Part shown: one piece after another, positions 22,446 to 33,965 of the stretch
Numbering within the stretch: the first letter of the stretch is position 1
Layout: each line of letters begins with the position of its first letter
NCBI GenBank assembly: GCA_028583605.1
Contig: CM053325.1
Coordinates: 48,430,987 to 48,494,986 of the forward strand
Origin: Dastarcus helophoroides
Lineage: Eukaryota > Arthropoda > Insecta > Coleoptera > Bothrideridae
Length of the DNA: 64,000 nt
Direction of reading: 5' to 3'
Notes under the pieces: generated by a model
What the model saw: only the letters and a program-made list of their open reading frames with translations
What the model was told of the DNA's origin: nothing
Databases searched by the model: none
Program-made: the position numbers and the translations under genes

Positions 22446-23517
22446 TTAAGGTGACTGCCAGTTTTCAATTTTTAGGTCTTCTACTTTGTCTTTGCCCTCT
22501 TTTAAATATTCACTCTTTGCTAGATTAATAGTTACGCCCAATTTCTCATATTCCTTCTTCAGTTTTCTCAGCATATAGTTGGTATCGTCTTCATCGGTGG
22601 TTATGACCTGGTCGTCTGCGAATAAAAGATTATATAAAATGTCTTCCCCGATCGGTATTCCAATGCCGTTGCACTTATTTTTCCAATTCTTGATCACCTC
22701 TTCTAGAAAGGTCCTAACAAGAGTTGGTGAGAGAGTGCAACCCTGTCCTAAACCTTTTGTAATTGTAAATTTCGACGATGTGTTATTGCTCATTTTTACT
22801 ATTCCAGTATACTTTTTATATAAGTTCTTCACTGCTTCAATATAAATTTCCGACACACCATTGCCTTTCATGATAGTCCACTACTTATTTTGTGGCGTAG
22901 GCTTTTTGTAAATCTGCAAAGACTAAATGGTTTACAAGTCCGTCTATGCAAAAGCGCCCCGATCTAAATCCGTTTTGCTCCTCTGATTCTTTAATCTCCA
23001 GTTCAATCTTTTTTTTCAGGACACGGCCATATAATCTTGCTACGGATGGCAGGACACTAATCCCGCGGTAGTTAGCACAGTCTCTTCTATTTCTTTTCTT
23101 GTAAATTCAAGTAATGGTTGTTTTTTTTCCATTCATTTGGTACGTTTTCCCCTTTTATACACTTGTTGAAGACCTTAGCCAGAATGTCTACTACTAACTC
23201 TAACTCTAGGTTTAACTTTCCTGGGCCAGGTGATTTTCCATTTTTCATTTCAGTTACTGATGTTACTAGTTCCCGCGTGAATATTGGTGGATCATTAAAA
23301 TCAACACTGCTTCCGTCATGGGTGCATCTCGACGAAACTGATCTCCGTTCTCTGTTAATAGCTTCTGGTAGTATTCCCTCCATTGTTCTAGTCTTATTAA
23401 AGTGATTCCTGCAGTGTCCTTATTTTCTGTTCCCATCGTCTTTAACATTTTCCAGGCTTTATTTGCTCGCCTGTTTCCCATACTTATCTCTATCTCTTCC
23501 TTAGGTTTCTGCCACAT
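22446..23517 (-). pseudogene. LINE reverse transcriptase domain
   Basis: Two frames carry it. 23517-23087 covers the start of the domain (VTSVTEMKNGKSPGPGKLN, the usual K-x-GKSPG block). 22871-22446 covers the catalytic core: GLGQGCTLSPTLVRTFLEEV, then NLLFADDQVITTDEDD, then LGVTINLAKSEYLKEG. The FADD box with both aspartates is intact, as is the GQG-x-x-LSP block before it. About 200 bp between the frames hold the middle motifs with stops and shifts. The copying enzyme is recognisable but broken. Confidence 0.85.
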
Positions 23518-23906
23518 TTCATTCTTTGCCTTAGTTATGGCTTTTTGAGTTTCTTTTCTCCTTTTTTTGTAATTGTTTAGGCCTTCATTAGTTTTTGTGC
23601 ATAGCCACTAATTGTACGTCAACTTCTTTTCGTCAACCAACATTTTTACATCATCGTCCCATCACATCTCTGTTTTTCTTCTCCCCGATTGTTTCCTTAC
23701 TTCCAGTGCTTCAAATGCCGCTTCATGTATCTTGCCTTTTACCGCTTCATACATATTCTCAGCAGAATTTTCTTGAATGTTTGCCAGTTTTGCAGACAGT
23801 CTAAGTTGGTAAAGAACCGCGTGGAGTCGTCTTGTAAATTTTTAAGGCTTTGTGGCTATTATTATCCGTTTCCTTCGATTTTTTTTATAGGGGAAGTACA
23901 CTTTTG

Positions 23907-24618
23907 CTACCAGAGGTAATGGCCTGCCCCGCATTCAGGAGCCCTCAAGACTCTTACGTCTTTTGTGACTAATCTTTGTTCCTGTCGCATTATGACATAA
24001 TCGATAATTGATGGTAAATTACGTCTTGGTTTTATCCACGTATACTGATGAATTTGCTTCTGTTTGAACAAATTATTCATCAACTTAAGCGAGTTTTGGT
24101 GGAAAAGTTCTATCAGCTTCTCTCTGTTGTCGTTTATTCTATTTTCGCCATATCTTTCTACAATAGGGTCATTAACTTTCCATCCAGTTCGAGCGTTTAG
24201 GTCTTCAATTATAATTAATTCTTTTTGATCATTAACTTTGTCGAATGATATGGTCAATGCAGAATAAAACATTTTTTTTTCATCACATCGGCATCATTAC
24301 TTGGGTCATATACTACTATAATAACCAGCGAGTGGCCTTTTAGTTCCATCTAGATCTGAAGAATTCTGTTGTTTACTTGCTCGCAGGTTGTGATATTCTT
24401 TTCATATTTGTTTTTGAGAGCGATTGCCACACTTTGGGCTCTTCATCTTTCGGTGCTCCGTTATAGATATAGACGTATCGATTTGTTTCTTCTTTACCTT
24501 TTCCCTTCTTCTTTGTATCTGTGAGTCCAACATTGTCCATGTTAGACTTTCCTATTTCTTTGAAAATTTCTTTGCTATTTGTGATAATTCCCTGGACGTC
24601 CCACGTTCCAATATTCAC
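23907..24618 (-). pseudogene. LINE apurinic-type endonuclease domain
   Basis: The N-terminal part at 24618-24373 reads MNIGTWDVQGIITNSKEIFK and then DNVGLTDTKKKGKG, the first strand and the E/D-containing motif of the endonuclease fold. The second part at 24272-23907 has LIIIEDLNARTGWKVNDPIV and then IDYVIMRQEQRLVTKDVRVL, ending ECGAGHYLW. The usual catalytic GD-x-N has become ED-x-N and the final SDH has become GAGH, so key residues are altered. The enzyme would nick target DNA to prime reverse transcription. Confidence 0.8.
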
Positions 24619-25028
24619 AGTCCTTTTTCATGCTTTTTTCTGTTTTCCGTACAATCTATCCTGGTCCAAGGCTACTTCTAGAAATTATGCGTTTTCTAGG
24701 GTGATGGAGTGCAGGTCCGACGCCCCAACCTCCTTACCTAGAAGGATCGGTGATTTTAATTCATGGTTTTCTTCCATTAGACTGATTACTTTACAGAGCT
24801 ATAGGGTTCAGTCCACCCACAATTTGATTTTTCCGCTCATTTAACCATTGGTTCCCTGTAGGTACTCTTCTGTTTAAACGACCGTTGGCCTCTTTACCTG
24901 TTATCCTAGGTAGGAGATCTCACAGGGTGATAACAACCGGAGCCAGCTGAATCCTGTTTTTTTTAACGAGGTTGTTACTCCCCCCCCTCCTCCCTTTTCA
25001 TCCAAGCTTCTGACAGGCATTGGCAGAG

Positions 25029-25505
25029 TTCATCTACAGGGATAAAATGGCGCAAAAACTCATCTGAATTTAGTTCAAACAGCTGCAAATTAGCCTGGGA
25101 AAATGTCACTCTTTCACGTTTTTGGTCTATTGTCAACAAACGCGGCACTCATCTTGCCAAAAGCTCTTTCATATGCAAAAGTTCATGCAATATGTTGGAA
25201 ACTCGTTCATACGAGATGTTCATAATATTGGGTATTTCTCCGAACTTCACTCGTTGATCTCCTAATACGATATCCTGTATTTTCGTGATCATTTCTGGAG
25301 TGGTTACTTCAATTGGACGTCCTGAGCGAGGAGCGCCTTCTGTGCTGGTTCTACCTCACGAAACTCAATAAACCACTTGTGAATCATCTTATGTGACGGA
25401 GAAGATCCACCCTAATACTTATCAAGAGAATTTTTCGTTTCCGTGATGGTTTTTTTTTCCTAAAAAGTAATGTTTTATCAATACTTGAAATTCACTTTTT
25501 TTCAT
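25029..25505 (-). pseudogene. Mariner transposase, N-terminal half
   Basis: From an ATG at 25505 the minus strand reads MKKSEFQVLIKHYFLGKK, a stop, then HKMIHKWFIEFR, GAPRSGRPIEVTTPEMITKI, then ISYERVSNILHELLHMK, RLLTIDQKRERVTFSQA and FLRHFIPVDE. This is the paired helix-turn-helix DNA-binding region and the linker of a mariner transposase, with the GRPxEVTTPEM hinge. It stops at the LINE insertion point and resumes at 21876. One stop and a frameshift are present before the break. The upstream terminal repeat was not identified. Confidence 0.85.
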
Positions 25506-25829
25506 TTTAACAGTGAAAGAACGACTTATTCGGTCTAAACGACTGACATATCAATACCAATTAAAATATCAGAATGAAAATTTGTGTATGTATTCTCAAG
25601 ACAATGACCTATCCAAACATGTTTTAACTATTCTACTAGAATTACCACTTCATTCATTTTTGCCGGATTTATCAATCTGTCCTAGTAATTTAGTGAAATA
25701 TTTTAGAAGAGATATTAGAGAAAGCATCGGCTGAAATTGTTCAAGCAAGTAAAATGTAAAGTGCCCAGGAATACGAAAATATGTCGGGATCGCATCTGTC
25801 TGGTGTACGACCGACCCTAAAATTTCGAG
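25506..25829. other. Flank of the split mariner, no gene
   Basis: A 73-codon frame at 25513-25734 is not recognisable. The mariner 5' terminal repeat should lie within this stretch, but I could not pair it with the other side. Confidence 0.3.
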
Positions 25830-27240
25830 TTTAAAATCGTCTTGAAGATTTATAAATTTAAATTTGAAAAAATCTTAAGCTTTCCTTCGAAATGTTACTT
25901 AAATATGGAATTTAAAAAAAATCGAAATTAAAACCAAATTTTCGAAAAAACAAAATTCAAAAATGAAGCTGGAAAATGTAAAATCAGGTTTAAAGCAAAG
26001 ATTAAAAAAGATTAGATTTCTAAAAAAAATGTAAGCTTTTTTAGTTCAATTTCGAATTTCGAGAAGAAAGTCGAAATTTTTGATAAATGGCAACATTCTA
26101 AAAAAATCAAAATTCCTTAGAAAGTAGCAAAAATTTCGATTGCAAAATCAACATTTTAGAAATAAAGTGAAAATGTTCTAGTTTCAACTAAAAGATAAGA
26201 GAATCAAAATTCCGAAAAAAAGTCTAAATTCAAAGAATAACAATTTTTTGAAAGTTGAAAATTTAAGTCGAAATTTTAAGAAAGCCGAAAGCAATAAAAA
26301 CTGTTAGACTTCGAAATTTCGCGACAAACCAGTTTTCAACATAAAAAAATAAGTTTTTAAAAAATGTTAAAGATTTTTCTCGAAAATTTGACTTCAGGTT
26401 TAAGATTTTAAAAATATTAGGAGATTATAAATCAAAATTTCAGCAGGTTTACAAAAAAAGCAGAAATTTAGAGAAACAATTTAAAATTCTAGAAAAAAAT
26501 TCTATCAAGTTTAAACAAAAGTTCGAGAAGAAAGCCAATATTTTGTGAAAAAAGTAGAAATGTATGATATGATTTCTTGAAATTTTGAATTTAACGTCGA
26601 ATCTTCGAAAATAATTTAATTTATTAAGCTTTCTTGTAATAATGTGAAATTTTAGTAAAAATTAAAAACAGTAAAGATCTAAACCGTATTTAAGTTTATA
26701 CGGTTTAAATTTTTAATAAAAAAAACTATAAGAAAGGATATTTAACTGAAAATTTTGATTTAAAATTTAAACTTTTAAAGTAATCCATTCATATTTAGGT
26801 TGAAAATAAATAAAAACGGAAATTTGAAGAAAAACTAAAACAAAAGAATTTCTCGAAATTTTGGGTTTATAGTCAAAATTTTAATAATAAGTATAATTTC
26901 AAGTTGAAATTCGAAATTTTGAGAAATCAGTTGAAATTTTGAATAAATTGAAATTTACAGGAAAGGTTACAAAAAATATCGTTAAAAAAGACATTGCGCA
27001 ATTAGGAATTGGAGAAACATTTCAAGATGAAAACTTTCAGAAAAAGATTGAAATTTAGAGGAAAAACTCAAAATTTGTAAAAGAATAATTTGTCTCAATT
27101 ATAAAATGTTTTATTGAATCTAAAACTATTGCTGAAATTTTTCCGAAATTTATGAATAGGTAGTTTTCAATATTTTAGAGAATTTATTTTTACAAAATGT
27201 TCATCGAATTACATATTAGAAAGTAGACGGTTTAGCGCAA
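25830..27240. repeat. Degenerate AT-rich repeat block, purine-rich on plus strand
   Basis: About 1.4 kb of irregular GTCGAAATTTnGAnAAAAA units. Almost all are in one orientation, so the plus strand is purine-rich throughout. No gene. Confidence 0.6.
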
Positions 27241-28255
27241 TAAAATTTTAAAACTTTTGAATTTTATATTTTACTCATGTTTAACAGAAGAATCCAACAA
27301 CTTATTTATTCTTGTGATTTTAATAAATCAGATAAAGTGAGATAAAGAAAAATTCCTTGAATTGTTTATTTCGCTTGCGAAAACAAATGTGGCTTGAGGA
27401 GCATATGGCACGTTTATTGCGTAAGGAAAAAAAATAAAAATAATACTCATAGAGTGGTCTTGCCAATAATGTTTTATAGGCGATAGAATTCACAGACATT
27501 AATTACTCTTTCATATATTCCACACGTAATATTATCGCCAGCACGTTTGCCATTCGCCAAATGTTTACACTTAGACACTACCTATTATACCTTCTTTGTG
27601 GTAATAATATTAATTATTGCTAGTCATGTGGCAGCAATAAAATAATGAAGTCCAGATGTTTGTATTACATAACTCCAAATAAAGATTTAGCTTTTAAATT
27701 ATTTTTAAGGGAATTTTACAACAGAAAATTCCACAAATATACGAAATTGTCCAGTTAAATGTCTACTTCATAAAACTTTTAGGGAAGAAGCAAGTTTTTT
27801 AACTTATTTGCAAGTATGAGGGTGTTTGTTCTATACGGGGTATCTCAGTCGTTTTGTCATTTATTTTAGCCACACATTCGAAAGGCTTAATAAACACGAA
27901 TACAAAAAAATATGTTATTTTATCTTTTAAAAAAAGGGCCAATCAACTCATAAACTCCTTAATGAGGTGCTCCTCTTAATAGAATTGTTTACGATTTCAT
28001 ACTATTATTACGCTAAATTCACGAAGTGCAGGTGATGAGGTAGATTGATGAGTAAGAATATCGCCTACAAATTTTTATGCATTATTTCCCCTTACAATAA
28101 TTTGCATTTCCATACACTTAAAGCTATTGTGAAAATAATTTTATCCGTTTTACATTTTCAGTTTCTTTAATCAACTAGTTTGTAAAAAATAAAAGAGAAA
28201 TTAAAAAAAAACGATGTAAAAATTGTACGAAAATAATTAACCAGTCCAATGGATT
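27241..28255. other. Gene-free unique sequence
   Basis: No coding region. The part at 27400-27660 is not repetitive and has forkhead-like (ATGTTTACA) and TTTATTG/TTTATAGG-type motifs, too weak to call regulatory. Confidence 0.35.
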
Positions 28256-28293
28256 TTTTTAAAAGTTTAATTCATTCGCAAAGGGCAACTCCA

Positions 28294-29126
28294 TTATGCC
28301 TTTAAAGCACTGCGAGTAGGATGCGGAAACAAGGATAGATTGTGATGAACCGCCTTCTTAAAAAAGGATAGGTTGTGAAATTCCTTTCTGCAACAAGTTC
28401 CATAGCTTGGAAGTTCTAAAGAAAAAAGATCTCCGTAGACAGAAGTCCTCAATGTGTCAAGCTGGACCGTATAAGAATTTGCTGTGTCTGAGTGTTTTGT
28501 ATGCCTCAAAAATTTAGCCCTTGGGGGGATCAATCCTATTATTTCCTGCGAGCATCTCCTATGATAGTATTTGTAGACAAGACAAAAGTCATCAATCATC
28601 CGCCTGTGTTCTAATCTTTTAAGGAAATCGCTCAAATTTTTGTCATCAATTAGGCAAATCGCTCTTCTTTGAATTGAATCCAAAAGAGCTAAAGTGCGTT
28701 TTGGAGCTAAACTCCAAACATGAGAACAGTATTCTAGTGTTGGCCTAATTTGAGTTGTGTATAGTGTGAGTAGATGATGATATGTGAAGTACTTTTTAGC
28801 TCTAAAAAAAGCCTAGCTTTCTAGAGAGATGGACTTGCCATTAGTGCGCAAATGATCGTCCCAAGAAAAGCTAGTGCTCGCATTCACTGCCAGGATAGAC
28901 AGATCGGGAGAATTTTACCGTCCATTAGTATGTTTGTTGCATTATCCCTTGATGTTTTTTTAGAGAAAACCGCGGCCTCAGTTTTTGAAATGTTGAAGTC
29001 GAACAGATTTTTCTTACCCCATTTCAGAATGTTTTCGAGATGCCGATTAATTATCTGTATTTGCCTTTCCCTTAGTCGATCTGAAGCAGCAACGGATAAT
29101 GTTTTGTCTGAGAAAAAAGATGACAC
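28294..29126 (-). pseudogene. Jockey-type LINE: thumb and C-terminal tail
   Basis: The frame at 29126-28884 reads SDKTLSVAASDRLRERQIQI, then ILKWGKKNLFDFNISKTEA, the region just after the catalytic box. The frame at 28683-28294 reads MDSIQRRAICLIDDKNLSDF, then LEHRRMIDDFCLVYKYYHRR, then FLRHTKHSDTANSYTVQL, ending in FFKKAVHHNLSLFPHP. This is the conserved tail of Jockey/CR1-like polyproteins (QRRA-x-RLID, LEHRR, YRYYH). Between them the frame is shifted but aligned, with LILTLYTTQIRPT-like remnants. Confidence 0.8.
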
Positions 29127-29219
29127 AAGGCTACTATGATCTGGGTAACTGTAACTGATTGGAAGTTGAAGCCAAGAGATCGTTTATGTGTTACAGAAAC
29201 GAAGTAGGAGACAGGACAG

Positions 29220-29900
29220 ACCCCTGAGGCACCCCCTATTAATCGCAAATGTCGCGGATGAGACGCCGTCGACGACGACCTGAAAAGATGTGTCTGTCAG
29301 CGAGAAAATTGGATATCAAATGACAGAGTCCAGGAGGAAGACCATGCGATGTTAATTTGGCGAGAAGAGATCGGTTGAAGGCCTTTGAGATATCCTAGCC
29401 CCTCCATGTTTTTCCACAGCTGAGTTACAGGTATGAGCCAGCAGATCGCCAGTTGAGCGTTGTTGTCTGAAACTGCATGACCTGTCCGAGATGATTCTAT
29501 TCTCCTCCAGATATTTGAGAATCTTGATGTTGATAACCTTTTTTATCACTTTAGATATAATGGGCAACAAAGATATAGGGCGTTAGTTGTTAGCCAGATT
29601 TCTTTTTCCCTTTTTAGGGACAGGCAGTATCCTAGCAGATTTCCAGATGTTAGGGAATATACCTTTGTTGTAAGAGAGCGTGAACAATTTACTCAGGACA
29701 GGAGTCAACTGTGGAGCTCACTTTTTAAGAACAATAGCAGGGATACCATCAAGGCCAGAAGCTTTCAAGGTGTCGAGCTCGAGTAGAATTTTCCTGATTG
29801 TGCGTTGTCTGAAAACAACTTCAGGCATTGAAGTGCCAACCTTAGGAAGAATAAGAGGTTCTCCGTATCGAGAATCAAGGTTGGAATTTGCAGCAAACAT
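29220..29900 (-). pseudogene. Jockey-type LINE: reverse transcriptase core
   Basis: Frames at 29900-29718 (LELDTLKASGLDGIPAIVLK, the usual KASGPDGIP block), about 29690-29580 (a LPVPKKGKRN segment and RPISLLPI) and 29570-29352 (MLPIISKVIKKVINIKILKY, then RSTGDLLAH) give reverse transcriptase motifs in order. GVPQGS-like sequence follows near 29230. The YADD box region near 29130-29200 is damaged. The enzyme would copy the element's RNA at a nicked target. Confidence 0.8.
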
Positions 29901-29905
29901 TAAGG

Positions 29906-30319
29906 CTAGCAGGTCAGCCTTTTTCTTGGAAGTAGTCGCAATATTGTTATTGTCATGGAAATAAGGTGGAAAATTTTAAGAAAAATTCTTTCCAATATAC
30001 TTTTCAAATCCTCAAAAGACTTGGAACCGCTCCGACAGTTGATAAGCCTCTGGCGCATTTTACGATCGAAATCAGGTTTTGCCTCGTCAGTAACCTGTAT
30101 ACAAAAATTTCGTGCATCTGCAAAGCGACGATATGCGCGATTTTTGCAGGAGACACCCCGAGCACATTTTTTGCCGAACCAAGATTTACTGGAGGCAGAC
30201 TTCTTTTGGGAGTGGATAATTGAGCATTCCATACCAATCACGCTAGTTTCAGTGGTGGATTCGGCGACTGAAGAAGGGTTGTCTAAGTAAAGCAGACTTC
30301 TTGCCATGTTAGTTAGCAA
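29906..30319 (-). pseudogene. Jockey-type LINE: endonuclease-transcriptase linker
   Basis: The frame contains SSKSWFGKKCARGVSCKNRA, then YRRFADARNFCI, then RKMRQRLINCRSGSKSFED. The pattern W-F-x-K-x-C, CKNRA and NC-x-x-GSKSFW is the known spacer between the two enzyme domains in Jockey/CR1-like elements. Confidence 0.7.
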
Positions 30320-30329
30320 AGTTAAAGTG

Positions 30330-31230
30330 CCATATCGTACGGGACCGTGTCTGAGAAGGAGGTGGCATATGAAGTGAGTGAAAGGCTGCTACAAGCTTGT
30401 GATCGGAGTTTTCAAGCGGTGATTTCGCAGAAATTTCATACGAATTTATAGAATTTGTAAGGAAAAGGTTGAGCAGATTAGGTTGATGGGTATTGACATC
30501 AGGAATTCTTGTGAGTTCCTCAACTAATTGCGATAGTCCACAAGTGATGACGAAAGCCTCTGCTACCCTTCCCGCGTCGTCAGTTCGGAAAGAACCTTAA
30601 CCAGGGGATGTTGTGTAAGTTGAAGTCACCGAGAAAGACAACCTCAGCCTTTGGATAATTCGTCTGTAGGTGACCGAAGGTTACGGAGAGTTAAGAGAAA
30701 AGCTGTTTGTATGAGGGATAGTTTGGAGACAAATAAAGTGAACAAATGAATATTACTTCGCTTTTGGAGCAGATTTTCAGCCAAATCACATCATGATCAG
30801 CAGATTCTAGTGTTTCTTCTTATCGACAGGACAGGCCGCTTCGCGTAAAAGCACAAAGTGCGCTCTTGTGTCGAAACTTTGTGTGCAAGTAGTAATTAAG
30901 GCAAAGCAAATAAACGTTATTGATGGATGGGGAGTCTTGTGTTTCTGTCAGAGACAACACATGGGGTCTTTCATTTTGAAGGTGTTGATGAATCGAGTCT
31001 AGATTTGGGTTCAGCCCCCGAATGTTACAGAATTGAATTTTGAATGAATTATTTGAAAGCGACTTGGTCCGTGCCCCATTAGAATTTTCCGTCGATTTTG
31101 GATTCCCTCGCACACCTTCCACCCGGGCATCGGAACGGGAAAGTAGTTTACGCCCGGAATTTTTTGCACGAAGAGAATCCATCATCTTTGCTTTTAATAA
31201 TTGCAAGAAAAAAACAAGAGCCGATGAAAA
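30330..31230 (-). pseudogene. Jockey-type LINE: endonuclease domain
   Basis: The N-terminal strand FKIQFCNIRGLNPNLDSIHQ and the motif HVLSLTETQ lie at about 31160-31000. GDFNLHNIPW follows near 30640 and NSDHKLVAAFHSL near 30400. N, E, GDFN and SDH are the catalytic and metal-binding positions of the apurinic-type endonuclease, and all are present, though in shifted frames. Upstream residues from 31287 form a hydrophobic run that is probably untranslated leader. Confidence 0.75.
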
Positions 31231-31390
31231 AAAGAAAATAAGAAAAAGAACAGGATGAGGAAAGAAGAATAACAGGAACCGTTTCATGTGTCAGAGATGG
31301 AAACATCATTAAGTAAGCATCATTTCACCGGCACCTAAAGATACGTTGGGTGGTACCACCTCGGACTACTGAAAGCTCCAGTCTACCACC

Positions 31391-32935
31391 TTCTAAAAAT
31401 TAAACGAGAATTCTAAAGAAAAACGACACATCCACAAAATTAATCTCCAATACCGGATGACTTAAATTAGGAACATATTAAACATTTGTTGGTAGTTAGG
31501 TCATTGTTTATGGAAAATGTAGTTTTCTAGTAGTGCTTTGGTAATGGTTTTGCAAATTGCTATTTTACTTTTTGTTACTTAGATGGTTTTATTTTATACG
31601 TGTTGACATTAAAAAAAAATAATCACGTATTTCTCCGTCCTCCATTAAAATTAATAATACAGTTACTGAGATATCCAATGTGATATCGTGGGGGGGGGGA
31701 GGTCGTTCATTCAAGTCTCGAATATCCTAACATAAAAGATAATACGCTTTCAAGCACTGGCCTTTGTTGTGTTACAAAAAGTGTTAAAGTGTTGCTCATC
31801 ATCGTTACGAAGGACATGAAAAGAAGAATTTACCAACCTTAAACATGTCAAAAAGAGTATAAAATTTAATAAAAGCCTATGTGTATTATATTTTAGTATC
31901 TTCTTAACTAAACCCAATGAAGAGATTTTTTTAAATAACAATATTGGGTCATAAACATATAAAAAAATCTGTTAGATGAGCAAATGTCCTTTCATGTCTT
32001 AATAAATCCGAAACAGTAATACCGCGCCGACAATATAAAGCGTAACTCAGCCACCCTCTGCTAAAACGCCCTAAAGCCAGGATTAGGAGTTCGAAATGAG
32101 ATACGGTCCTTAATCCTGCACACCATCATTTCCCCATAAGAACAAATGACACAGCGCTCTGGTGATCAGCAGCAGCTTACAAGCATTTACAGCCAATTAA
32201 ACCGAAATGACTTTCCAAATAGAACACGTTATGCGAAAAGTAAAGTTATTATAGTTTAAATTAATGCCCACATCTGCCGTACAAGTGTGCTGTTCTCGTT
32301 ATGAATTCTCTAATAAAATATAATGGTGTATGTGTTTATTAGTCGGAGATTTTTGCAAAAATATAAACTGGGACCGGTTTAATTGTTTTGTTATGAGGTG
32401 TTTATGGCGGCCGCTGTAAACAGGAAAATGTGTTATCTAGGTTTGGCTAAGGCTCCAGGTTGCTCATAACGTCGGCAAATATTTTAATAATAATAGTCTT
32501 AGTCACTGTATAGGCGTCGTTTGCTTGAATAACTTTAGTTGCGTAAAATTTCTCTTCCTTTTAGTATTTTTGAATTAGGCTAATAATATAGTCATAAATT
32601 CAAAAAGACTTTTAGTTAGACGAGCACTTTTGATTTTGATCAAAGACCTTCTGCGATTCTTTATTTGCAAATCTTCAAAGAGCTATTTAGCCACATGATT
32701 TTGCTAACCTGCCCAATTTGTATATTTCACGGATCATAAATTTAATAGTAGTGATTTCTTACGTATCTGAAAGGTAGCCTAGCATGACGGAATACAAATC
32801 TCTTTTCAAATCAGGCACATTTTCAAATTTATTTCCTCAATTTTGTTAACTATGTGCAGGGATAAACGACACTTAATCGGATGTTGACATCGACGTTAAT
32901 TAACTGCAGTAACTGAACTTCGATAATCGATAATA
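31391..32935. other. Gene-free sequence
   Basis: No coding region seen. There is a G run at 31690-31698. The stretch 31960-32480 is unique and more balanced, including TGTAAACAGG near 32416, a forkhead-like site. Nothing is firm enough to annotate. Confidence 0.4.
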
Positions 32936-33965
32936 ATCGAACTAAAACATTTTAGGAAAAGAAAAATAAAAATCTGAAATTCAATTTTCAGATTTCGAAA
33001 AAAATTATACCTGCCTTCCAGGAAAACCTTAATATTTCTTAAAAAAAATCCAATTTTAATTTTTCTTAAAAAATTTAAAATTTGTACTTAAACTTTTGGT
33101 CTCAATTCCAAAGTTTGTATTTTACGTCGTGAATTTTTCAATTTTTGGCTCCCTTTTTAGATTTTAATCACAACTATTTTACTGTATTATATCCATAATT
33201 TTAGGAACAAAATAGAACCTTAAAATTTAAAGCCGAACTTTAACTCTGAATGTAGAAATTTTAAGTAAATATTTAAAAGTTTGAATTTGCTTCAAATTTT
33301 TAAAAAATGGGACTGCTTTCTTTAAATTTTAACATTTTTCTCAAAATTTCAAGTTTATTCTCGAAATTTCCTAATTTTTCAAATTTTTTCACCATTTTAA
33401 ATTTTGTCCAAAATTGTTTCTTATTTCTAAAGGTGATTACTTTTAATTTCGGAATCTCTATTTTTCCTTTGAATCTATGATTGTTATTCCAAATATTTTT
33501 CCTGGAAAATTTTAATTTTTTTGAATACACATTTTCCGCTACATTTTGAATCACTTATTTTCGATTTTTTTTTTCAAACATTGATTTTAAACTTTCAAAT
33601 TTCGATTTGCCTCTCAACATTTCAATTTTCATTTTGAAATTTACATTTTTTTCCAGAAATGTTGACATTTTTAAAAGTAAAAATTTATAATTGTATAATT
33701 AGATTGTTTTTAAGTAAAAATTAAACATTTTCAAATGTTAAGATAATTGCAGAAGTTTCAAAGAAAAATTGAAATTTCAAAAAATTTCTGATTAAAAGTG
33801 TGCTCGAAGTTCGTAATATTTAATTATTCAAGAAAGATTATTAAAGAATATTAGATTTTTCTTAGATTTTTTTTTTGATCCTTGAATTTTGGTTTTCATC
33901 TCGATAGTTTAAGTTTTTCCCGAAATTTTTGTATTTTGATTTTTGATGTTCAAGATTTCGAATTT
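32936..33965. repeat. Degenerate AT-rich repeat block, pyrimidine-rich on plus strand
   Basis: Irregular AAATTTCGA-type units, mostly with T runs on the plus strand, i.e. opposite in orientation to the block at 25.8-27.2 kb. No gene. Confidence 0.55.

Larger units (their letters stand above)
21885..25028 (-). mobile_element. LINE (non-LTR retrotransposon) inserted in a mariner, 8-bp target duplication
   Basis: The element interrupts the mariner transposase frame exactly after the VDE codons. TTCATCTA is duplicated on both sides (21877-21884 and 25029-25036). Read on the minus strand it has a ~400-bp 5' leader, an endonuclease domain (24618 to 23907), a reverse transcriptase (23517 to 22446) and a C-terminal domain (22440 to 21940). 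It ends in a short TA-rich tail (ACTTACATATATATAA) rather than poly-A. At 3.1 kb it is close to full length for a compact one-ORF LINE. The clade is uncertain; layout and tail suggest RTE-like, but I cannot fix this by eye. Confidence 0.85.
28256..31390 (-). mobile_element. Jockey-type LINE, near full length for its single coding region
   Basis: This is the best preserved LINE of the window. On the minus strand it has a leader, an endonuclease domain, a linker, a reverse transcriptase and a C-terminal tail, and ends at AACTTTTAAAAAAAT near 28256. The 3' end is confirmed by shared sequence in the copies at 11.4 and 17.1 kb. I see no gag-like ORF1 with zinc knuckles. Frameshifts and stops make it non-functional. 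No clear target duplication was found, and the 5' boundary near 31390 is approximate. Confidence 0.8.

Noticed and set aside
22579..24844. Plus-strand open frames of 70-107 codons
   Set aside because: All are antisense to the minus-strand LINE whose reverse transcriptase and endonuclease motifs are clear.
29680..31258. Plus-strand open frames of 72-111 codons
   Set aside because: They mirror the Jockey-type LINE on the minus strand.
31690..31698. G run as a quadruplex
   Set aside because: A single tract of Gs without further G runs nearby.
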